Of a stretch of DNA of 5,678 nucleotides, positions 1 to 5,543 are shown one piece after another. The notes under the pieces are model-generated. The model saw nothing but the letters and a program-made list of their open reading frames with translations, was not told the DNA's origin and ran no database searches. Position 1 is the stretch's first letter. Each line of letters starts with the position of its first letter. Source of the stretch: an uncultured Pseudomonadota bacterium. GTDB taxonomy: Bacteria > Pseudomonadota > Gammaproteobacteria > Burkholderiales > SG8-39. The position numbers and the translations under genes were made by a program. Location of the stretch: NCBI GenBank assembly GCA_903864555.1, contig CAIPGJ010000911.1, positions 1-5,678 of the forward strand. The letters run 5' to 3'.

Positions 1-302
1 ATCCAGGTGAGCGTGGGTTCGGTGGCATTGGCCTTGAGGAAGGGGACGTCCGGTTCGGTGCGTGGGGTGGTTTCCTGCGGGGGGGGCGGCTTGCCGGCCT
101 GGATGCGTTCCCTCTGCCATTTCCAGAAATCCGGTGTGCCGCGGTCAGCGTAGTTGTTGCGAAAGCCTTCGCGTGCCCGGTGCGGCTTGGTCTCGTCGTA
201 ATAGGCAAACGGGCCGCTGCCCATGCCCGCGCAGGAGACCAGCAGGCCACCGCAGCCGGCCAGACCCAGTACCGCCAGGATGCCCAGGGTGCGCCGGCGC
301 AT
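1..302 (-). CDS. Metallo-beta-lactamase-fold hydrolase, NAPE-PLD/UlaG-like lipoprotein, N-terminal fragment
   Basis: The first 100 codons of a gene that leaves the window at the left edge. The product starts MRRRTLGILAVLGLAGC: a basic n-region and hydrophobic core, then a lipobox LAGC (Cys17). A second possible lipobox, LVSC (Cys24), follows seven residues later, so export and lipid anchoring are likely but the modified Cys is uncertain. After the anchor come YYDETKPHRAREGFRNNYAD (34-53), DFWKWQRERI (58-67), a Pro-rich stretch and a final TLTW at the edge. From memory, the F-N-N-Y, FWKWQ and closing TW(IGH) pattern is the N-terminus of bacterial NAPE-PLD-like metallo-beta-lactamase-fold proteins (COG2220), in which TW continues into IGHxT and then the zinc ligands HxHxDH. 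Those ligands lie outside the window, so neither activity nor substrate can be judged. Family members hydrolyse phosphodiester or lactone bonds. An 8-base G run at 79-86 encodes PPPP without breaking the frame. Confidence 0.72.
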   Translation of the reverse strand, partial: MRRRTLGILAVLGLAGCGGLLVSCAGMGSGPFAYYDETKPHRAREGFRNNYADRGTPDFWKWQRERIQAGKPPPPQETTPRTEPDVPFLKANATEPTLTW

Positions 303-304
303 CA
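300..304 (-). promoter_or_regulatory. TGATG stop-start overlap coupling rlpA copy 2 to the hydrolase gene
   Basis: The TGA of rlpA copy 2 (304-302) shares its last base with the ATG of the next gene (302-300). The only upstream purine-rich element is a weak GTGGTGGTG. This overlap is a classic translational coupling arrangement and ties the hydrolase to the wall-synthesis operon. Confidence 0.65.
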
Positions 305-1354
305 GCGCACCACCACGATGGGCTTGATGTCCACGGCGCCACGTATTTTCTCGGCGACGCCGTTGGCTTCGGCGCGGGTGGCGTAGGGCCCGAGCTGGAC
401 GCGGTTGAGGTTGGCGCGCAATTCGATCTCCAGGTGGCGGGCCAGCCAATCGAGCTGGCGTGCCAGCCGGTCGCGGAAGTTCTCGGCATTGCCGCGCGAA
501 CCGAAGGCCCCCAGCTGCAGGAAGATACCGCGCCGGTCGCTGGCCGATACGATGAGGGCGGCCTCGTCGCGCGGCGCGGCTGCCGTGGCGGCGGGTACGG
601 TTGCAGCAGGCCTGGCACCAGCATTGGCATTCAAGCCGGGGCTGGCCGGTGATGGCGCCGGCACCGGCACCGGCGCTGCGGCCAGCAGCTCGCCGCCCGT
701 GGCGATGCCTTCCACTTCCACCGGCGCCAGCGCGGTTTCGGCAAAGCCCAGCTTCAGTGCCACGGCATAGGACACATCCATGATGCGCCCGGACCCGAAG
801 GGCCCGCGATCGTTGATGCGGACCACAGCGCTGCGGTTGTTTTCCAGGTTGGTGATGCGTGCATAACTGGGGATGGGGAGCGTTGGATGGGCGGCCGTCA
901 TGGCATACATGTCGTAGACCTCGCCGCTGACGGTGCGCTGGCCGTGGAACTTGCGGCCGTACCACGAAGCGGTGCCCTGGCGCTTGTAGCCGCCGGCGGA
1001 CCTGAGCGGTGCATAGTCGCGGCCGAATACCGAATAGGGCTCATTGGCGCCGGCATGCAGCGGTTCGGCCTGCGGCACGGCATCAGCCTGGCTGGCGAGG
1101 CTGGCGGGCACCGGGCCGTCGGGGCCGTCGTCGGTGTAGAAACCGCCAGGACGGCGCAGGATCTGGGCGGTCTGTATCGGCGGTGGGCGATGGCCGTAGC
1201 CCGGGGCATCCGGTGCGCGCTGGACTGGCACCTCGCTGCAGCCCGCCAGCAGCAGGACCAGTGACGCTGCCAGCAGTCCGTAGGCCGCCGTGCTCGACAG
1301 GGGGCATGGGGGGGAGGGATGTCGGGTGAGTGAAGGCACAGGTGCCCGCCTCAT
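302..1354 (-). CDS. RlpA-family lytic transglycosylase lipoprotein (copy 2, tandem paralogue)
   Basis: This second RlpA-type lipoprotein is 350 aa. Its signal peptide has an unusually long n-region (about 26 residues, with several Pro) before LLAASLVLLLAGC, with lipobox Cys39. The pre-domain is shared with copy 1 (GGFYTDDGPDG at 70-80, AEPLHAGANEPYSVFG at 96-111). The barrel domain spans about 127-216, a shorter Ala/Pro linker about 217-274 (includes PVPVPAPSPASP), and a SPOR domain about 275-350 (GIFLQLGAF, NRVQLGPY, ending PIVVVR). The catalytic set is intact: E145, D148, H156 and D182. Counted by hand without gaps over 89 barrel residues, 63 match copy 1; linkers and signal regions do not align. 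It is therefore a probably active paralogue from a tandem duplication rather than a decaying copy. It may differ from copy 1 in timing, location or glycan preference. The start at 1354 is set by the coupled junction; no better in-frame start is visible. Confidence 0.9.
   Translation of the reverse strand: MRRAPVPSLTRHPSPPCPLSSTAAYGLLAASLVLLLAGCSEVPVQRAPDAPGYGHRPPPIQTAQILRRPGGFYTDDGPDGPVPASLASQADAVPQAEPLHAGANEPYSVFGRDYAPLRSAGGYKRQGTASWYGRKFHGQRTVSGEVYDMYAMTAAHPTLPIPSYARITNLENNRSAVVRINDRGPFGSGRIMDVSYAVALKLGFAETALAPVEVEGIATGGELLAAAPVPVPAPSPASPGLNANAGARPAATVPAATAAAPRDEAALIVSASDRRGIFLQLGAFGSRGNAENFRDRLARQLDWLARHLEIELRANLNRVQLGPYATRAEANGVAEKIRGAVDIKPIVVVR
533..706 (-). repeat. Low-complexity Ala/Pro linker of rlpA copy 2
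   Basis: About 58 residues rich in Ala and Pro separate the barrel and SPOR domains. They include a short GCCGGT repeat near 658-675 that encodes VPVPAP. The linker is shorter than in copy 1 and does not align with it, so it diverged in length and sequence after the duplication. Confidence 0.5.
710..976 (-). repeat. Duplicated RlpA barrel segment, copy 2
   Basis: This is the partner of 1860-2126, coding for barrel residues 127-215 of copy 2. The longest identical protein run is TAAHPTLPIPSYAR, which includes the proposed catalytic His. Differences are mostly conservative (V/I, L/V, K/R), as expected under purifying selection. Confidence 0.75.
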
Positions 1355-1358
1355 CTCA
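1352..1358 (-). promoter_or_regulatory. TGAGATG stop-start junction coupling the two rlpA copies
   Basis: The TGA of copy 1 (1358-1356) is followed by one base and then the ATG of copy 2 (1354-1352). There is no convincing Shine-Dalgarno, only GTGGTG about 8 nt upstream. The arrangement points to termination-reinitiation, making copy 2 expression dependent on copy 1 translation. Confidence 0.6.
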
Positions 1359-2486
1359 GCGCACCACGATCATGGGACTGAGCTGCAGTTCGCTGCGCAG
1401 GCGCTCAGCGATGCTGCCGGCCTCGCCCCGGTCGCGATAAGGGCCGACATGCAGTCGGTACAGGCCGTCGCGTTGAAAAATTTCGATACCCTCGGCGAGC
1501 GAGCCAAGCTGGCCCGTCAGGCGCGCGCGAAAGGCTTCGGCATTGTCGCGCGCGGAGAAGGCGGCCAGTTGCAGGAACACCCCGGCGGGCCGCACTTCCA
1601 CCGGCAGGGTCTGGGCTGGCGGAGCGGGCGTGGCGGCGGCCATTACCTGTGCCTCCGGTGGCGGCACCACGGCCATTGCGGTCACTGTGGTCGCCGTTGT
1701 TGCCGTCGATGCCCTTGTCGCCGCGCGTGCCGTGCTTGCCGCGGGCGGCTTGGCCGCGGCAAGCGTCGCCGCAGAGGCCGGGCGGGTCTGTGCCACGGCC
1801 GTGGCTGCCGGATTGCGGCGCGTGGCGGCCTTTGCGGCAATCAGTTCCGGGGTGAACAATTCCACTTCCACTGGCGTGCTGCCGGCAGTCACGTAGCCGA
1901 GTTTCCAGGCGGCGGCATAGGACAGATCGATGATGCGCCCCGGATGAAAGGGCCCGCGGTCGTTGACGCGCACGACGACGCTGTTGCCGTTGCCGACATT
2001 GGTGACCCGCGCGTAGCTGGGGATGGGCAGGGTCGGGTGCGCGGCGGTCATGCCGTACATGTCATAGATTTCCCCGCTGGAGGTCTTCTGGCCGTGGAAC
2101 TTGCGGCCATACCAGCTGCCCAGGCCGCGTTCGCGATGCGGCTGCAGCGCGACCTGCGGGGTGTAGCCGACCCCGAACACGTTGTAGGGACGGTTGGCGA
2201 AGCGGTGCAGCGGCTCGATGCGTGGTTCGGGCTCGCGTATGGCGGTGAGGTCAGGCGGATTCTCGCCGGGGCCGTCATCCTTGTAATAGCCGCCGGAGCG
2301 GCTGGCCGTTGCCGGTGATGCCGTGGCTGGCCTGGTGGCCGTCGCCGATCCTGTCGCTGACTGCGCGGGCGGATCGACGATCATGCGCGGGCCCAGTCCG
2401 CCGCAGCCCGCGAGCAGGGCGGCAGGCAGTGCAATCAGCCATGCCGGGCTGGCCGACGGGCGGGGGAATGTCCTGGCCATTGTCAT
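1356..2486 (-). CDS. rlpA: RlpA-family septal ring lytic transglycosylase lipoprotein (copy 1)
   Basis: RlpA is an outer-membrane lipoprotein. In Pseudomonas aeruginosa it is a lytic transglycosylase acting on glycan strands stripped of stem peptides. This 376-aa product has a type II signal peptide with lipobox LAGC (Cys28). A conserved pre-domain follows (GGYYKDDGPG at 65-74, EPLHRFANRPYNVFG at 91-105), then the double-psi beta-barrel domain at about 121-210, an Ala/Thr/Pro-rich linker at about 214-299, and a C-terminal SPOR domain at about 300-376 (GVFLQLAAF, YRLHVGPY). Residues aligned with the proposed RlpA active site are present: E139 and D142 in SSGEIYDMY, H150 in TAAHPTLP, and D176 in NDRGPF. 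The open frame continues upstream into rodA, but only the ATG at 2486 has a good Shine-Dalgarno and gives a proper lipoprotein signal. The position after rodA is the usual one for rlpA. The enzyme activity is inferred from the family. Confidence 0.93.
   Translation of the reverse strand: MTMARTFPRPSASPAWLIALPAALLAGCGGLGPRMIVDPPAQSATGSATATRPATASPATASRSGGYYKDDGPGENPPDLTAIREPEPRIEPLHRFANRPYNVFGVGYTPQVALQPHRERGLGSWYGRKFHGQKTSSGEIYDMYGMTAAHPTLPIPSYARVTNVGNGNSVVVRVNDRGPFHPGRIIDLSYAAAWKLGYVTAGSTPVEVELFTPELIAAKAATRRNPAATAVAQTRPASAATLAAAKPPAASTARAATRASTATTATTVTAMAVVPPPEAQVMAAATPAPPAQTLPVEVRPAGVFLQLAAFSARDNAEAFRARLTGQLGSLAEGIEIFQRDGLYRLHVGPYRDRGEAGSIAERLRSELQLSPMIVVR
1590..1847 (-). repeat. Low-complexity Ala/Thr/Pro linker of rlpA copy 1
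   Basis: This segment encodes about 86 residues joining the barrel and SPOR domains, dominated by Ala, Thr and Pro, with runs such as RAATRASTATTATTVTAM. It is built from degenerate GCN/ACN codons, not a perfect tandem repeat. It is probably a flexible, disordered spacer that lets the SPOR domain find naked glycan away from the catalytic domain. Confidence 0.6.
1860..2126 (-). repeat. Duplicated RlpA barrel segment, copy 1
   Basis: This is the coding segment for barrel residues 121-209 of copy 1. It matches 710-976 gaplessly at the protein level (63 of 89 residues identical by hand count) and recognisably in DNA, for example the shared stretch GTTCCACGGCCAG encoding FHGQ. It marks an old tandem gene duplication with a period of 1150 nt. 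Confidence 0.75.
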
Positions 2487-2492
2487 TGTTTC

Positions 2493-2499
2493 CCTCCTT
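2493..2499 (-). promoter_or_regulatory. Strong ribosome binding site of rlpA copy 1
   Basis: AAGGAGG ends 6 nt before the ATG at 2486 and 12 nt before a second in-frame ATG at 2480. The spacing selects 2486 (MTMARTF) as the start. It is the best Shine-Dalgarno in the window and lies in the 20-nt gap after rodA, so this gene is probably initiated independently rather than only by coupling. Confidence 0.85.
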
Positions 2500-2506
2500 G
2501 GCGTGA

Positions 2507-3589
2507 TCAGGTCTGGACCAGCTTGCGGTGCCTGTGCATGCTCATCAGGATGCCCAGGCCGAAGAACAGCGTTACCAGTGCCGTGCCGCCGTACGATACC
2601 AGCGGCAGGGGCACGCCCACCACCGGCAGGATGCCGCTCACCATGCCCATGTTGACGAAGGCGTAGGTGAAGAAGATGAGGATGATGGAGCCGGCCAGCA
2701 GGCGCGCGAAGAAGGTCGGTGCGCTGGCTGCCATCATCAGTCCGCGCGCGATCAGCGCCAGGTAGAGCACCAGCAGCAGGCTGTTGCCGATGAGCCCGAA
2801 TTCCTCGGAGAACACGGCGAAGATGAAGTCGGTGTGGCGCTCCGGGATGAACTCCAGGTGCGTCTGGGTGCCGTTGAGCCAGCCCTTGCCGATGATGCCG
2901 CCGGAGCCGATGGCGATGGTCGACTGGATGATGTGGTACCCGGAGCCGAGCGGATCCTCGGTCGGGTCGATGAGAGTGAGGATGCGCCGGCGCTGGTAAT
3001 CGTGCAGGGTGCCCCACAGCAACGGCGCACTGGCCAGGCCCGCCAGTACCATGCCGATGATGACCTTCCAGGACAGCCCGGCGAGGAAGATGACGTAGAA
3101 GCCGGCAGCCGCCACCAGCAGCGCGGTGCCCAGGTCGGGCTGCTTGGCGATCAGGCCCACCGGGATGGCCAGGATGACTGCGGCGACGATGTAGTCGTAG
3201 TAGCGCAGCACGGCTTCGCGCTTGTGGAAATACCAAGCCAGCATCAGCGGCATGGCAATCTTCATGATCTCCGAGGGCTGCACGCTGGTGATTCCGAGGT
3301 TGAGCCAGCGCCGCGCGCCGTTGCGGATGTCACCGAACAGCGTCACTCCCAGCAGCAGCAGCACGCCCATGATGTAAAGGGGCGGAGCAAGGCGCATCAG
3401 CAGCTGCGGCGAAATCTGCGCAGCCACCCACATCACCACCATGGCGAACAGCAGGTTGCCGCCCTGGGCTATTACCCGAGAGGGTGTTTCGTAACTGGCG
3501 CTGTACAGCGTGATAAACCCGAGCGTCACCAGGCCCATGACGATGCCAAACAGCGTTCCGTCTATGGGGTCAGCGATGCGGCGGATCAT
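2507..3589 (-). CDS. rodA: RodA, SEDS-family peptidoglycan glycosyltransferase
   Basis: RodA polymerises lipid II into glycan strands in the inner membrane, paired with PBP2. From the ATG at 3589 the protein is 360 aa with about ten hydrophobic segments, normal for RodA. SEDS signatures are all present: LYSAS (28-32), GARRWLNLG with VQPSE (91-107), KQPDLGTALL (149-158), the extracytoplasmic PERHTDFIF (249-257) whose D254 matches the catalytic Asp of characterised RodA proteins, and PLPLVSYGG (327-335). The open frame extends upstream to 3763, but those residues lie inside mrdA and have no RodA character. Start choice is not settled. A GTG at 3601 (364 aa, 8-nt overlap with mrdA) has a GAGGGGG 9 nt upstream, whereas the ATG at 3589, placed 4 nt after the mrdA stop, has only a weak GGTGGT. 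I chose the ATG by convention; either way translation looks coupled to mrdA. Confidence 0.95.
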   Translation of the reverse strand: MIRRIADPIDGTLFGIVMGLVTLGFITLYSASYETPSRVIAQGGNLLFAMVVMWVAAQISPQLLMRLAPPLYIMGVLLLLGVTLFGDIRNGARRWLNLGITSVQPSEIMKIAMPLMLAWYFHKREAVLRYYDYIVAAVILAIPVGLIAKQPDLGTALLVAAAGFYVIFLAGLSWKVIIGMVLAGLASAPLLWGTLHDYQRRRILTLIDPTEDPLGSGYHIIQSTIAIGSGGIIGKGWLNGTQTHLEFIPERHTDFIFAVFSEEFGLIGNSLLLVLYLALIARGLMMAASAPTFFARLLAGSIILIFFTYAFVNMGMVSGILPVVGVPLPLVSYGGTALVTLFFGLGILMSMHRHRKLVQT

Positions 3590-3593
3590 GCGG

Positions 3594-5492
3594 TCAACCA
3601 CCGTCGGATGCCCCCTCGTCGGCCTCGGCAGGTTTTGCAGGCTTCTTGCCGAGCAGATAGTAGTCGAGCACCAGGCGCGCGATGGGGGCTGCCGCGGCGG
3701 CGCCGAAGCCGCCGTTTTCCACCAGCACGGCCAGTGCGATCTTCGGGCTTTCCACCGGCGCAAAGGCGATGAACAGGGCGTGGTCGCGGTGGCGCTCGGC
3801 CACGCGCGACTCGATGTACTTCTCGCCGGCCTTGATGGCGATCACCTGCGCCGTGCCGGTCTTGCCGGCGCTGGTGTACTCGGCCTTGGCAAAGGCGCGC
3901 GCCCCGGTGCCTTCCAGGTTCACCCCGGCCATGGCACGTTTGATGATGTCGACGTTCTCCTGCTTGAGCGGGATGGTCTTCAGCGGCTGCGGTTCGACCA
4001 TGCGCCGTTTCCCGGTGTTGACGTTCTCCACGTACTTCACCAGATGCGGCCGGTACATCACGCCATTGTTGGCCAGCGTTGCCATGGCCTGCGCGAGCTG
4101 CAGCATCGTGTAGGCGTTGTAGCCCTGGCCGATGGCCACCGAGATGGTTTCGCCGGCGTACCACTTTTGCTGTTCGGGACGGCGGAAGCGCTTCAGCTTC
4201 CATTCCTGGGAGGGCAGCACGCCTGAGGATTCGCCGCGGATGTCGATGCCGGTGGGCGAGCCCAGGCCGAACTGCCCCATGAAGCGCGAGATGCCGTCGA
4301 TGCCCATGTCGTTGCCGAGGACGTAGTAGTAGGTGTCGCAGGACACCACGATGGACTTGTACATGTCCACCATGCCATGGCCGCCGACCTTGTCGTCGCG
4401 GAAGCGCCGGCCGCCGAAGTCGAAGTGGCCCGGATCGGCGATCGCCTGCGAGGCCGTGCGTTTGCCAGACTCGAGCGCGGCCAGCGCCATGAAGGGCTTG
4501 AAGGTGGAGCCGGGCGGATAGATGCCGGTGAGGGCGCGGTTGTTGAGCGGCCGGTCCAGTGACTCGTTCAGTTCCTTCCAGGCCACCGGGTCGATGCCAT
4601 CGACGAACAGGTTGGGGTCGAAGCCAGGCTTGGAGACGAAGGCCAGGATGCCGCCGGTGGCGGGTTCGATGGCGATCAGCGCACCGCGGCGGTTGCCGAA
4701 GGCGGTTTCCACCACTTCCTGCAGGCCCATGTCCAGGGTGAGGATGAGGTTGTTGCCCGAGGTGGGCGGGGTGCGCGAGAGCGTGCGCACCCCGCGACCG
4801 CCGGCATCGACCTCCACCTGCTCGTACCCGGTGGTGCCGTGCAGCTCGAGCTCGTAGCTTTGTTCGATGCCGGTCTTGCCGATGTGGTCGCTGCCCTTGT
4901 AGTTGGAGGTCAGGCCCTGTTCCTCGATCCAGCCGACATCACGCTCATTGATGCGCCCGATGTAGCCCAGTGCATGCGAGGCACGGTCGGCGTAGGGGTA
5001 CTGGCGGAACAGCCGGGCGCGGATGTCCACGCCAGGGAATCGGTAGCGCTGCGCGGCAAAACGCGCCACTTCCTCGTCGCTGAGGCGGGTGCGTATGGGC
5101 AGGGTATCGGCGCCCTTGGCTTCGATCATCAAGCGGCGAAAACGGTTGCGGTCGCTCGGGCGGATGTCGATGACCTGCGCAAGTTCGGAGATGGTGCGTT
5201 CCAGGTCGCCTACCTTGGCGGGCGAGATTTCCAGCGTGTAGGCGGAGTAGTTGCGCGCCAGAACCACACCGTTGCGGTCGACGATGTTGCCGCGGTTGGG
5301 GGTGATGGGCACCACCGAGATGCGGTTGTCCTCGGCCTTGGTGTGGTAGTAGTCATGGCGCAGCACCTGCAGATAGACAAAACGCAGGAACAGGATGAGG
5401 AAGGCTCCCATCACCAGCGCACCGGCCAGGCCCACCCGCACCTGGAATCGGTGCAGCTCGCGCTCGGTGTTGCGAAATTCGCCGACGCTCAT
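3594..5492 (-). CDS. mrdA: Penicillin-binding protein 2 (peptidoglycan DD-transpeptidase)
   Basis: PBP2 is the class B penicillin-binding protein of the elongation machinery. It crosslinks the glycan strands made by RodA, acting in the periplasm from a single inner-membrane anchor. The product is 632 aa, almost the length of E. coli PBP2. A short cytoplasmic tail precedes a transmembrane helix at about residues 18-42. The pedestal/dimerisation domain follows (RGNIVDRNG at 67-75) and then the transpeptidase domain from about 245. All three catalytic motifs are present: S329-T-F-K332 (nucleophile Ser and Lys), S384-C-D386 (the SxD form seen in this class rather than SxN), and K544-T-G-T. The C-terminus is a short Lys/Pro then acidic, probably flexible, tail. 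Its TGA is 4 nt from the rodA ATG, so the pair is probably translated together, which fits the known PBP2-RodA complex. I see no frameshift or missing motif. Confidence 0.97.
   Translation of the reverse strand: MSVGEFRNTERELHRFQVRVGLAGALVMGAFLILFLRFVYLQVLRHDYYHTKAEDNRISVVPITPNRGNIVDRNGVVLARNYSAYTLEISPAKVGDLERTISELAQVIDIRPSDRNRFRRLMIEAKGADTLPIRTRLSDEEVARFAAQRYRFPGVDIRARLFRQYPYADRASHALGYIGRINERDVGWIEEQGLTSNYKGSDHIGKTGIEQSYELELHGTTGYEQVEVDAGGRGVRTLSRTPPTSGNNLILTLDMGLQEVVETAFGNRRGALIAIEPATGGILAFVSKPGFDPNLFVDGIDPVAWKELNESLDRPLNNRALTGIYPPGSTFKPFMALAALESGKRTASQAIADPGHFDFGGRRFRDDKVGGHGMVDMYKSIVVSCDTYYYVLGNDMGIDGISRFMGQFGLGSPTGIDIRGESSGVLPSQEWKLKRFRRPEQQKWYAGETISVAIGQGYNAYTMLQLAQAMATLANNGVMYRPHLVKYVENVNTGKRRMVEPQPLKTIPLKQENVDIIKRAMAGVNLEGTGARAFAKAEYTSAGKTGTAQVIAIKAGEKYIESRVAERHRDHALFIAFAPVESPKIALAVLVENGGFGAAAAAPIARLVLDYYLLGKKPAKPAEADEGASDGG
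3611..3617 (-). promoter_or_regulatory. Candidate ribosome binding site for rodA inside the mrdA 3' end
   Basis: GAGGGGG sits within the last codons of mrdA. It is 9 nt from a GTG at 3601 that is in frame with rodA, but 21 nt from the ATG at 3589, too far for normal use. If functional, it favours the GTG start and a RodA four residues longer (VVDR added). Confidence 0.4.
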
Positions 5493-5542
5493 GCGCGCCT
5501 TTCGCAGGTGGCCGGTGCCGTGCCGAGAATCAGGGATGCCAT
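5489..5542 (-). other. Possible 17-codon relay ORF between mreD and mrdA
   Basis: The mreD stop is followed by one base and then an ATG (TGAGATG). That ATG opens a 17-codon frame, MASLILGTAPATCERRA, whose TGA stop overlaps the mrdA start as ATGA. The frame fills the whole mreD-mrdA gap. It resembles no family I know. If translated, it could pass ribosomes from mreD to mrdA by termination-reinitiation. It has no good Shine-Dalgarno of its own (only an AGG 10 nt upstream), and so short a frame can arise by chance, so I list it as a possibility only. Confidence 0.2.
5498..5503 (-). promoter_or_regulatory. Ribosome binding site of mrdA
   Basis: GAAAGG lies 5 nt before the ATG at 5492. It is a moderate Shine-Dalgarno match, but it supports this start, which also gives a protein of normal PBP2 length with the transmembrane segment at the expected place. 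No other in-frame start is better placed. Confidence 0.5.
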
Positions 5543-5543
5543 C

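Noticed and set aside
79..86. 8-base G run as a possible frameshift or phase-variation tract in the hydrolase gene
   Set aside because: The frame is consistent on both sides (FWKWQ before, TLTW after) and codes for PPPP. With a single sequence there is no sign of length variation.
62..652. 196-aa open frame on the plus strand opposite the hydrolase and rlpA copy 2 ends
   Set aside because: It crosses the real stop-start junction on the other strand, has no recognisable domain and has shadow-like Arg/Gly/Pro composition.
1290..2318. 342-aa open frame on the plus strand opposite rlpA copy 1
   Set aside because: Low-complexity Cys/Arg/Gly-rich sequence, no ribosome binding site, fully antisense to a gene with clear RlpA and SPOR domains.
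2487..3236. Possible N-terminal fusion domain of rlpA copy 1 (the open frame extends 250 codons upstream)
   Set aside because: The extension is an out-of-frame read of rodA. A strong AAGGAGG and a lipoprotein signal peptide fix the real start at 2486.
2528..3772. 414-aa open frame on the plus strand opposite rodA
   Set aside because: Its composition (His/Gln/Asp/Arg-rich, no domain) is that of an antisense shadow of a GC-rich gene. The minus strand carries unmistakable SEDS motifs over the same bases.
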